The notes below the pieces were generated by a model that was given only the letters and a program-made list of their open reading frames with translations, made no database searches and was not told where the DNA came from. From Mariannaea sp. PMI_226 (taxonomy: Eukaryota > Ascomycota > Sordariomycetes > Hypocreales > Nectriaceae), in the NCBI GenBank assembly GCA_024336345.1, contig JANFOG010000004.1:2666001-2730000 (forward strand): DNA of 64,000 nucleotides. Reading direction: 5' to 3'. The position numbers and the translations under genes were made by a program. How positions within the stretch are numbered: position 1 is the stretch's first letter; each line of letters starts with the position of its first letter. Below, in pieces: positions 35,600 through 46,166 of the stretch.

Positions 35600-36250
35600 A
35601 TTATTCTTATTCATAAATGGTACGTTGTGATGACATTACCAAAGTAGGACATATTTATCGCTGCGACTATTCGGTTTTGACAATATCCCCAACACTCATA
35701 CCAAAAGAGATTGAGGATTAATATTAACAACGAGAGGATAGAAATAAAGACGGTGGATGGAATTGAACGTCCCCCATCCGCCAGCATGGATTTATTGCTC
35801 AGCGACTCAACCAGACTCTCCAATGCCCTCTCAGCCTAGGTATAAGAACATAAAAAATGTGGTAGCAAAGAATGAGAGATAAAAACTCTATTAGCCCTCA
35901 GATGTGCCAGATCCTTATGAATCCTACATAGTACATTCACAATCCAGTTGCGTGTGTGCTGAGCGAAGAGAGCCGAAGAGAGCAAGTATCGCACAAGGAC
36001 GTATTGTCGCCACCAAGGTACTGATTGTTCCCTGGCAAACACTAGTCTGGAGCAGGGTGTGGTCAATATAACGCCAGGGACAAGGACAGAGTTGCATTGC
36101 CTCTCAATAGCTCATTACGCGAAGGAATAAATCTACCCCTACTGCACCCCTTTCGTCGGCAGGGATGTCGTCCCTAGCGACACTAGAGGACCGAGCCCAC
36201 ACAAATCGCCCGACAGCTTAACACCACTCTGCTGCGGCACACAGCCAACT
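35600..36250 (-). CDS. Possible two-exon block with C-terminal membrane segment
   Basis: Minus-strand frame from about 36115 to 35889 reads through REQSVPWWRQYVLVRYLLSS and RIHKDLAHLRANR. After a 51-base intron-like gap (weak GTTTTT donor, TACCTAG acceptor at about 35837) it continues in phase with AERALESLVESLSNKSMLAD and a hydrophobic segment (STVFISILSLLILILNLFWY), ending near 35611. The weak donor could mean decay. No family is recognised and upstream exons are unclear. Confidence 0.22.
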
Positions 36251-36897
36251 CAAGCCAACACAGTCGGAGAGCTGAGGCTTGCTTGGTCTCCTGATTGGCC
36301 TGCACATTTCTTCCAACTGGGATGCTTATCACAACACGGTCAGGCGCACGCGTAATCTGTACAGTATGTCGTATATATAAACCAGGCGTCAGCACTGTGG
36401 ATCAGGCAAAGATGCTCTGCCAACAAGAAAAATTGAGACTGTGCACCAATATCCAGTGATCCTGATGCCATGCAACAAAAGCGGACCTAGGGGACAAGAC
36501 CCTTGACTTGGCGGCGGTTACTCCGCAAAGCATCACTTCCAGGACCCTGCCACAAACGACAGAACGGGCCAGGTCTGGGCGCCCAAATGCTTTCAACCAA
36601 GCTCATCAAGTTCACACACACTCTCTCTCTTGTGTAGCCTACTTGACGAATAAGGGACCTTACCAAGCTGCCGGATTCAGGTTGTGAGTTATTTATCAAC
36701 CCCATGGTGGTAGCAGCGCGGCCAGTGCTCGCTCACCTTGTTCCTCTCGTGCTTCCCTTGCTCCGTGTGGAAGCTTGCTGCCTTGATGTCAGCTGAGTAG
36801 CGCGAAAGGACGTAGGTTCTTTTATTATTCAAAAGGTTGAGATTCATCGCCATCTGGTCTGCAGCTCAACGTCCGCGTCGTTTCCGCGTCCGACACG

Positions 36898-39850
36898 ATG
36901 CCTGCGCCGTCCCAGACCACAGTGCCCAACTCAAAGCTCATTTTCAGCCAAATCAGAAAGGATGTGGCTCAGTACGAGCAGATACTCGCAGGCATAAAAT
37001 CGCCAACAGAAAAGCACGAGAAAGACGTCAAGGATATCAACATCAAGCTTGCCGCAGCGTGGGACCGTGTTTTCCGGATCCAGAATTTGTCAGAGCGGCT
37101 CAAAGTGCAAGAAGAAATCCAAGGCTATGCAAGCGAGCTCGAAAGGCTGGAAATCAACCATAAGGCTAGCCTAGCAGCTTCCCAGACGGAGTATGAGCGT
37201 CGATACGACGCCATTGTTCGAGAGGCTTGCGCAACATTAGCTCCATCGATATCTGCAGGATTGGGTTCGCCCGATTCTCATAGATCAACAGACCCTCCCC
37301 CCGCCTCTAATGGCACTGGTCAAAACGGACCTGTTGAATTACAGGTACCAAAGCAGCCTCCATCGGCTGAACTTGGGAGTACAGAGGTCGAAGCAGTCCA
37401 GGACGCGGTAAGCGCAATGCCATCCTCCGCTAACGTCTTCATTGATAGCGTCAATGAGAAAGAACAAAAGAGGTGTATAGCCCTGAGGCGCTGACAATGT
37501 TAGGAAACGCGCAAAAGGAAAAGAGATTCTGATTCCTTGGACCAAGAATCGGAACGGGCGAACGTAAAGCGTCAAAGATCTTCAACAGGTAAGAAGTCAG
37601 TGCAATTTGATGAAGTATTCCAGGATGGAAAGGCTCCCATCAAGCACATCATCGTCCAATGGCCTCCAGAGCGGAAGAGCTGGTACATAATTCGATGTGA
37701 GGAGCATGACTTGAATTTCAAAGACAACCCTCTTTCAGGCGGCGCCGCGCATCTAAGAGGCAGAAAGCATGGCAAGAAGAGTGATTTCAATGCAGTTGTT
37801 GAGGCGTTCGGAATTGAGGTCTTGGGCTGCGACGAGAGCTTGACTGAGAGGAACAACGCTGAATCCCGGGATGCATTCAAGAATGGCTATGAACACCCTG
37901 ATCCAGTCGGTACCACCCGGGCCGGTGATGAGTTGAACTTTTCCCAACAAGGTGCTCGTGAAGGCAAGAAGGATGAGGCCAAAACAAGAAATGGACGAGG
38001 AGGACAGGGAGCGATTTCTCGAAGTGGCCACTCACGACAACACAAAACTGCTCAGGAGGCCATTGATCCAAAATACGGAAACGTATATCTCGTGTACTGG
38101 AAGATGTCGAAGCAATGGCTAGCGGCTCTCCTACTTCCAATGGGGAAACTGGAAGACGTTGGCATTCCTGGGTCAATCAGAGATTTGGGGTTGCTGGAAG
38201 ACTTGCCGCAGTGCTATGCTTATGACTCTCAAAACGAGACATATTCATGGAATGAAGGATACGAAGATGGCGGACCCAAGGCACCCTTGCGCCAATTCCC
38301 TGTCATGTTCTTTGATGGCTCGCCCTTCCCCAGTAAGAGCTCTGTTGCCTGGGTTAGTGCCACAGATCTTCAGGATTACAACACAGACGCAAAGAACCTT
38401 ATCGAACACAACCAACTGGTCCTGGATTATCTGGAACAACGGAAGACATTGGGCAAGCCTAATACTGTTCCCAAGGTTAAAGCAGGTGACATTATCAATC
38501 TTGACTCGGATGGTAAGTGCCCAAACAAGAGTCTCACTAATTCAACTCTTGATTGTAAAGTTCGCGCTGATCAGTTGCCTTTTGAAATATATAGACGATC
38601 AAGTTCACATTCTTGGATCCCCCGTCTCGGCTCCTTCACAACACCAAAAGTCAGAAGTGAGCCCTCGCACAGCCATGAAAACACCACCCGTTGATTCCCA
38701 CATTATCCACGAAGAAGCTTCTACCATCGCAGCAATGCAAACAACGGCCGATGGCCAGTCACTTGAGGAGTCTCAAGGCCAATGTCCAGAAGACTCGAGT
38801 AATGTGGCAGATTTGATGTATGAGGAATTAGCCCCAGATACCAATGAGATCACAAACACGACTGCACCAAGTGCAGAATGCTCACCTGGAGGCGGACAAA
38901 ATAATGGAGAGCATGTCTCACCTGCGTTGACTACAGAGAAGGCACAAACAGTGCAACCCCCACCAGGCCCTAACAATGCTCCAAGAGGATCATTGGGAGG
39001 GCTAGAGGTGGCTGAAGTTGCCCTTTTAGCCCTAGATATGGTCAACGAACCCTGCACTGTTCAGGGCCCTTTGACGAATACAATCTGTGGTGCACAGGAT
39101 TTATCTTCCTCAACTACCTCTAGGATACATAAACCTGCTGCTTACCAGGTGGCCTCGATGAGAACCCCCACACAACAGAGCGCCGAGTTAGTAGCCGGCC
39201 AGGAGTCGCAACTAAATGGCACACCCCGAATGAATGCAACTACCAGTCCACCGACCATTGTCAATCTTCCACAGCCTGGCTTTAGCAGAAAGCCAAACCA
39301 GGCACCCTACGCTCAACTACCCCCAATCCGTCCCCTGGAAGAATCTACGACTGCGCAGGGCACCTATTGGCCAAATAGAGCATCAGTCTCAGTCTCCTCG
39401 GCGGACAGTCCCAATGTCTGGTCTAATGCACCAGCTGGTAACGTGCCAACATTGCCACTTTTTGGGGTACTAATGCCTCCAGAATCATTAGTACCTCCAG
39501 CACCTCCGACACTTCCAGCAAATCCAGCATCTTCAGTGCCTCCTCCTTCATACAGGAGCCTTGTGGAGCAGGCTCAGGCGGACGACGCGCGCCAACGCCA
39601 AAACTGGCTCACAAACTTCCCGCCAGCACTCGTGGACCAGCTCAAACGAGGGTCCCAGATGGTCGGTCGTGAACTTCATTTGAAAAACTTTATCAACTCT
39701 GAAGGGGACTTTGTATGTCCATTCTGTTTAAAGGTTTGCGCCAGACTTGCTGTCTTCTGCAAACACATGATACAACGATGCGCGGCTGCTCGGTCACCCT
39801 TGCAAACAGGTCCCTACCGTGCCTTCACGGTTCAACCAGCCTTGGCATGA
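36898..39850 (+). CDS. Large protein with zinc-finger-like motifs, function unknown
   Basis: Three exons, 36898-37407, 37504-38512 and 38595-39850, give 924 aa. Donors are GTAAGC and GTAAGT; the phases (0, then 1) agree and the second join gives DSDDDQVHILG. The N-terminal 100 residues are helical and probably coiled coil (KHEKDVKDINIKLAAAWDRV). A basic RKRKR nuclear-import-like patch opens exon 2. At about residues 215-250 lies WYIIRCEEHDLNF followed by HLRGRKHG, a Cys/His arrangement that looks like a diverged zinc finger. A globular region around residues 340-480 holds VYLVYWKMSKQWLAALLLP. A long, low-complexity Pro/Ser/Thr linker follows. The last 60 residues carry CPFCLKVCARLAVFCKHMIQRC, a second zinc-finger-like motif. 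I infer a nuclear protein; no named family is recognised. Confidence 0.75.
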
Positions 39851-40914
39851 TGTTATTGGCTCGCAAAATCCAATCATGAGGCAATGTTGACGTACCAGAC
39901 ACCTCTTATATGCTTCGGAACAAATTGAAGTCGATCAAGATCAAGGTATACTTGATGCCTGGGAAATACAGAGTCTCGATTGCCAGTCGAACTGGAACCT
40001 ATTCAGCTCGTGCCCCTTGAGCGCAAGATAGTCCAAAGAGATATTGTTAATGGAGGAGTAATGGAGCATTAAGAGGTCTAGTTAAATTTGGATAAGAGGA
40101 TATACCACCGATTATTTGTCAGGATCAGCGATAAAAAGGCTTTGCATTGGTGAGAGGGGTTAATGGATTCACTCCCATTGAAGCTATATATTTTATTACT
40201 AGTTTATTCGAAACCGTGAGGTTCACTGGAGTTCTTCACTCTCATCTGTTCAAGTCTACTTGGTTCTCTCATCAAATCGCATCTCCTTCTGTGGCACTGC
40301 TCCTTTCTGTCTCAAGTTCATTCTACAACCAAGACAGCCCTACACATAGCGTATGAGTGACGGCATCGAATGGTTGTGGCAGATAATTTGAGCTAGTACC
40401 CTGGGGACTATCAATTTTAATGTCTTCACATTCTCTATCTACATACCCATTTCCTCATGTCCAGCGTCTAGCATCACCACCAACTTGAAACAGTGTGAGT
40501 AGGCAACCAACAAATTAGCCTGCCCCTAAGTCAAATCGTATGAACGGATGCGAGTTGCATTAAATGGACGTTGATTATTAATTAAGTAAGGAAAAGGAGA
40601 ACAATATCAACTGATACATCGAGTGTTTTCAAAGACAAACTAAATTACAAGAACCTGAGATACTTGCACTTCCCTTTCTTGAGGGCTCGAGGATTGCTGT
40701 CCAATTATACCCTCGAACACGACATGTAATCTCCTAAGCTTGCTGTTGATAGATACTTCCGAATAGAATTGGCCTTCATTTTGAATGTGCGCGGCATCAT
40801 TATGTTCCGTATGTGCAATTGCTGTGAACCCATTGAGTTGGGCTAATCAGATTGTTTCCATCGGTATCAATATTAGTAGAGAAGCTGCCATTCGGTAGAC
40901 TAGAAAGGGTCTCA
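39851..40914. other. Convergent 3' region, zinc-finger-like gene and DUF2434 gene
   Basis: About 1.06 kb between two stop codons. The ORF at 40147-40356 (+) has no signal for a separate gene. Around 40.56 kb an AT-rich stretch (GATTATTAATTAAGTAAG) is the most notable element. Expected content is two 3' UTRs. Confidence 0.55.
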
Positions 40915-42717
40915 TCAAACATCCAGCATGCTTCTGATCTTCTGCGGTTGAGATATAACATTGCCCAACGTATCCATACTATTGCTGCAGTCGGAGTTAG
41001 TAGTCTGAGCGTTGGATTGACGACGACTGTTGGAGACGTATGGCGGTGGCGGGGGGCCATCTTGAGATATTTCTTCACGACGACGAGCATGCTCAGCACG
41101 CGCAGCTTCGAGCTCATTCGGGAACAAGATACCGGCCGTGGTTTCCATGATGCGTTCTTGACGACGGCGATCTGACTTGCCATAATACGGGTTCGCGGGG
41201 TACCGGGATTCGCAATGAATAACGGAGACCCCTGCTCGATCCATTCGAGGGTTGCTGTGATACTTCTCATATGATGCCCCAGCCCGCCGAGTGGTGGGCT
41301 TTCCACCTCCAATTTCTTTGACGTTGGACGTAATCATGTCTCGATAAGTCACTAAATGGTCTCCTTTCACACGACGCCACCAAGCAGGTTTCTGAACGAT
41401 TCCAAGTTCTCGGTCAATCGCATTTCCTCGCTCATGTCTCTGTCTGATGAGCTCCAGATCCTCGTTAGGGCTCATGTATCCGTGCACAATTTGGACGATC
41501 AAGATGAGTAGGGATGGAGCATAGCCCCAAGCAAAGATGACGTAAATGGGAGCGCCAACTCTAACAAGGGAGTACTTCCATTCCCATGCGATAAAAGCCT
41601 GGTATGCAATTAAGATGGCGGATAGAGGGATGATGAGATAGAAGCGAAGTGGTACTGCCTTGCTGAAGCCGACGACGCGGTTGAGGAACCCCCGATCATG
41701 ATCCCGGTAATGCTTGATTGAGTGGCGCAGGGAGAAAATGATGGTGAGCCACGCGACCGCAAGACAGAACGCGCTGGCCTTGAATCTACCACTTGTGGCA
41801 GTGGGCATGGCAATTGCCATAGTCTGCTGGGGAGAGTGTTGCTTCTGAGGGAAGCTCCAGTTCCGAGGGACGACTAAAAAGAAGTTCTGGAGTTGAAGTT
41901 AGCAGTTGGAACATCAGGAATAAGCGTATGAAGCATTTTGAACAAAAGGCCCAAGCAGGGGAGGGTTCAACTTAATCAGATTATAGGCAAGACTCACCAG
42001 CCAAAACCAAAAGTAAAACCATAGCGGGAGCCAAAACTCGAGCATAGCACGACGGTCATTTTGTTTATAGACAAAAGGATTCGGATCGATGAATTGACGT
42101 TCAATCCAGCTGCCCCAGTGACGAACGGCTTCCCAAGTCAAGGCCACAGTGCTCAAACACATGAGATACCAGAAAAATATGGTAACGGTGATGGGGAGCT
42201 CTTGAAGGTAGTAGCGGTCGATTTCGATATTCATGAACAAGCCGATGAGCGCGCAGGCACAAACAACGAAGCCCCAGTACCACTGCCAGCGACGGCCGAT
42301 GGGGTAGAAGCGTTTCTCGCGTTCCAGATGGATCTTGCCATGCTTGCCGAGGGCTACCAGGAGGAGCACAAGGCAGATGCCATAAGCCACCGCGAAGCCG
42401 ATGCCGATGCGACCGCGGTTGCGAATCGAGTCAATGGCGGAGTAGCAGCTGGTGTTGTTGACAAAAGTGCCATTACTCCAGAGGTACACGGGCTGGTATG
42501 GAGGGAAGACCAGATAGCACTTGGAGCCGTTGGAAATGGTCTCGTTGCTATAGTAGGTATAGTTCCAATACTTGAGGGCCGTGAGGTTGAAATGATGGTT
42601 GGCTAGAACTGTGTCTGATGCATTTGCACCTGGTGGCCAGTCCTTGACAAGGCTCAAGTTGGAACTGAGACTGTCTCGCGCCGTGAAGCCGGCGATGCCG
42701 TGAGGGAAATCAGCCAT
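40915..42717 (-). CDS. DUF2434-family polytopic membrane protein
   Basis: Two exons, 42717-41998 and 41886-40915, give 563 aa. The intron has donor GTGAGT, a TGCTAAC branch site and a CTCCAG acceptor. Joining restores FWFWLNFFLVVPRNWSFPQKQ, which matches the conserved core of fungal DUF2434 proteins; without splicing the frame stops 21 codons later. The N-terminal 110 residues are probably outside the membrane and carry several N-glycosylation motifs (NYT, NET, NGT, NNTS). About seven hydrophobic helices follow between residues 105 and 400. The C-terminal tail of about 160 residues is basic and hydrophilic (RRQERIMETTAGILFPNELEAARAEHARRR) with a PPPPPY motif. The family has no established biochemical function. 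The gene stands alone between two gene-poor intervals. Confidence 0.82.
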
Positions 42718-45700
42718 GACGTATTACAGAACACGCTTTGTTCCAGTGAGACATGAATTGATTAGGCGAGTCGCCAGCTCTCAGTAGCTGTCAGCAGCAG
42801 CAGCAACCTCCTCCTATCTCAATTCCTACTGTGCCCACGGAATCTCTCCTGGGAACGAGGAATGAAGGAATGGAGAGCTGGTGATGCTGCAGTTTAGTTG
42901 AAACCATACAGCGGTCAATTGAAATTCAGCTCGTCCAGACCATCAAACTTCAAAGAGCGGGGGAACGGAAGTGGGAGGATTCGGCGAACCTTACATTCTT
43001 GGCCATTGGCGGCAATACACGGCAAATGTGAAAGTAGAGGCATCAAGCTTTCTGTCGCATTGGGCACTTGAACATTCCAGTACCACACTAATGAGGTGCG
43101 CCACACAAAACATTGTCCTAAATCGCAATATTCCGTACTTTGTAGATTTGTCTACCACTCATGCATATTGTACGATTGATTCTTTCCATCCGGCTTGTAG
43201 ATTATGGGGTGAAGGGAAGATAACTCAATCCCGTCCTCCATAGCAAAGGCTGGCAGTAAGAGATCAGAGAACATTTTCAACGCAAGTGGAAGGAGAAATT
43301 TCTACTAAAAAATCATTCTCATTCACAAAATTGGTTTTAAGATTCATGCTATACTAAATGCAGGTGTTCTTTTCTTGTCCTGCTTTCCTTTCTACGAGCA
43401 TGAGACAGAGGTGCCGCCATTGTAAAAGCAGCATTGACAGGATGAGGTGAGGCATTACCTATATTCCTGAGAATTTCAGACGAATCAAGAATTCATGCTT
43501 AGTAGAAGAAGACAAAATAGTACCTCGAACAATTGAACGGCAGTCAAGGAGACTGGCAGTGTAGGGGGAGCTGGTATCTTTTGCGAAGCCCAAACTGGAC
43601 TATTCACATGGTACAGTCGTGTAAAAAGCTCGGGGACAAGAGTGTCATAAAGTGGTTGTACATAATGCCTGTAGAAAAAAACGTCCAGGAACTCAAGTAG
43701 GTAGAAAATCAAGACTTCTAGAACAAGAGCTTGGCAACAATGCACATTAGCCAGTCATTGAACTTTCGGTTTCTCCATGTAATGATCGACTGCTCCCCCT
43801 TGCCTCGAACAGACCGTGAATATTGAAACTGTTAGTGAGTTAATTCTTGCTCTAATTTCAATGCTTATTTTATCATTCCTAGCTTAATCTAAGCAAGTTC
43901 TGTCAGTATATTACCAATATGTCGCCTGCCACATCAAGATATCAAAGATCAACCAGATAACTACCCACAAGATACTGACGTTAACTTAGAAGCAAACGAG
44001 GTCTTTATCAGTGTGATATGGAATACTTGTGTCTCTAACCACCAATTAAAAGCACTTGATGGAAAATTATACAGACTCCGAGTCACTGAGATTGAGAATA
44101 GCTCCTTTCCAGGCTCTTACCTTTCCGCCCAATGGGTAGGGATCAACCCTAAACAGTACTCACTACGGAGCGCTTGACTAGGCACCTGAAGCTTACACAT
44201 TCAGTGTCGAAACTTGTGTTATTATAGAGAAAAGGGTATATAAACCCTGTTCAGAGGTTTCAGCCGGACTTTTTTTCTTTCTTTGTCGTACTGCTAACGA
44301 ACATTGTGGTACCCGTCGCCATGTTCCCAATGTCGTTGAGCTACGCCACCGCCATAGTAGTCTGGCAGTGGTACATTGCTGCTACAAGGGGTTACCTCAA
44401 CTTCTCCAAGCCTCCTTGTAGGGCTGTGACACAGAGGATACTACAAATATCCGATTTGGTGGCCTCACATCCCATGCACCGCCCCCTTGTATAGATGTAG
44501 ATTTTTTTCTGCTATTCGCATGCAACATCCTCGTCCTCGCCGTGAAATATTGTCCTCACTTAAGACACAGCTGCGGACTTGGTGAAAAGGCCCGTTCTTT
44601 TTGGGTCATTACGTCAGTGTGGACACACGCAAGGAAGAGGGAGCCATACAACCATCGCTACAGTAATCTGTAATACTTTGGCAGTTTAGGTGAGGTAATT
44701 CTTCCATGCACTATTTCACGTTCTGTGAGCGTTCAAATCAGTCCCCTTGACCCGCTGACATGTCCGAGGTCATCATTTTGCTGTTCCCAGTACCTCGTGT
44801 TTTTTGCCTTCAGCCCAATGCCGCACTTGGCTGATCGACCATCCATTCAACCACGTTAAAGGCACTGAGAACATCACTGGGCTGAGTAAGAGGGAGAGAG
44901 GGAGAGAGAAGTATCCAAAGTTTTGCCAAAAATGTCTCATCACGTCAGTTTGATGCTGACAGTGCGGCTTTACAAGTTGCTGTATGGCTCTCCTTACATG
45001 CTGGTATGTTATGGCTGAAAATGGGCATCCAAAACTCTCATCATCATGCAGGAGTCGTGTAACTCTGCCTGACACCTCATCGTCATCATCACCACCGTCA
45101 TGCCTTGCTGTTATGGTGGGGAGCCGTCGAGCTAACTACTATCATTCGCTGCGTTGTGCCCCTTTCTCGGGACAGTTGCCGAACATTGTTCCACCAGCCT
45201 TTGGAGCCACGGTGCATAGAGCTTATTATGTGCAGATACAGTGCAGTTAAGCAAGAAAAAACTAAAGGGGACTGATGTGTGCGGCTTTTCGTCATCGTCA
45301 TCGGCCCCGACCGTTCCTAAATCGGGGACATTTAGCATGCAACTTCGCTTCAGCCACCTGCGTATAGTCGTCCGGCATAGGTACAGTAACCGGTACCTGT
45401 ACGTAATGGTGATAGATATGTACACACTTCGCTCCTCCATTCATCTGGATCTTGCTCCATGTAAGTCACATACTAAGTAATTCACCTGCAAATCGGCTCC
45501 TGTTTGACTTGGCAGGCCTCTCTTCTTTGGAGAAGAGGGTGACTGTAGGAGCGCACATTACATTTGAAGCAAATATCTTCACTGCGTGGGCTGCATGAAA
45601 TAATGCCGAAAGGATTTCCCACCAGCGAAATGCAACGCCAGAAATCAATCGCCTCTTATGTTTTCGCATGGCACATGTAGTAACTTGATATAATTATATT

Positions 45701-46166
45701 GACGGCTAACACGCCTTTTATTGCTTTCCCACCGAAACACAACTTGGTCTCTTAGGTAACGCTCTTTCGAGTTCTATGTTACCCTGCCAGTGTTTCTGCC
45801 TACCAATACACAATATAATGGACCAATTGCCCCATGCTTGTTGTTGATGCGTGCCTCTCTACAAAAACATATCCTGAACGCCATGTGAAAACCCATTCAT
45901 TTCCAATACAGTTGAAATCCGCCCAGAGCTAAAGCCCAGGCGTCCACATCAAGTCTCTAGTACTTGTTTGTTTTGACGCCACATACCCAATACTGAGGAC
46001 TGAATCATTGCCCGCCATCACATCCCCAACTCCTAAATGGCGTGGGAAACACCATCAAAGCACCCGGCTCTGAGTAAAGTCAAGCTGCCAAACTCTAGGC
46101 CCAAGTGGCGCGATATCCCAGGAGAAAAATTATTAGAAGGAATAAGAAAACGAACAATGACATCGT
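42718..46166. other. 3.4 kb gene-poor interval
   Basis: The left edge is the DUF2434 promoter and the right edge the 3' flank of the LtaS-like gene. A minus-strand block at about 43.5-44.0 kb may hold exons and is listed separately. Elsewhere only short ORFs without features are visible, plus a TATATAAACC TATA-like sequence on the plus strand at about 44239 with no clear gene downstream other than a 62-codon ORF at 44306. Confidence 0.5.
43500..43980 (-). CDS. Possible exons of an unidentified membrane protein
   Basis: On the minus strand, around 43975-43925, a frame reads WVVIWLIFDILMWQATYW, a strong membrane-helix candidate, and is followed by a GTAATA donor-like site. Nearer 43830-43757 a frame reads TWRNRKFNDWLM and, across a 76-base gap with a polypyrimidine-CTACAG acceptor, continues in phase with HYVQPLYDTLVPELFTRLY and VNSPVWASQKIPAPPTL to about 43527. 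A different phase across the same first junction gives a short tail ending in SSMTG and a stop. Since two readings are possible, the exon chain is not settled. No family recognised. Confidence 0.18.

Larger units (their letters stand above)
31068..36897. other. 5.8 kb gene-poor interval with possible orphan exons on the minus strand
   Basis: No gene can be named here. The plus strand near 36.8 kb should hold the promoter of the zinc-finger-like gene. Minus-strand blocks at 32318-32625, 32920-33240 and 35600-36250 read like exons and are listed separately at low confidence. The rest is AT-richer than the flanks, with a CA microsatellite at 32645 and A-rich low-complexity sequence at 33001-33067. 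Confidence 0.5.

Noticed and set aside
42061..42606. 181-codon plus-strand ORF
   Set aside because: Antisense of DUF2434 exon 1.
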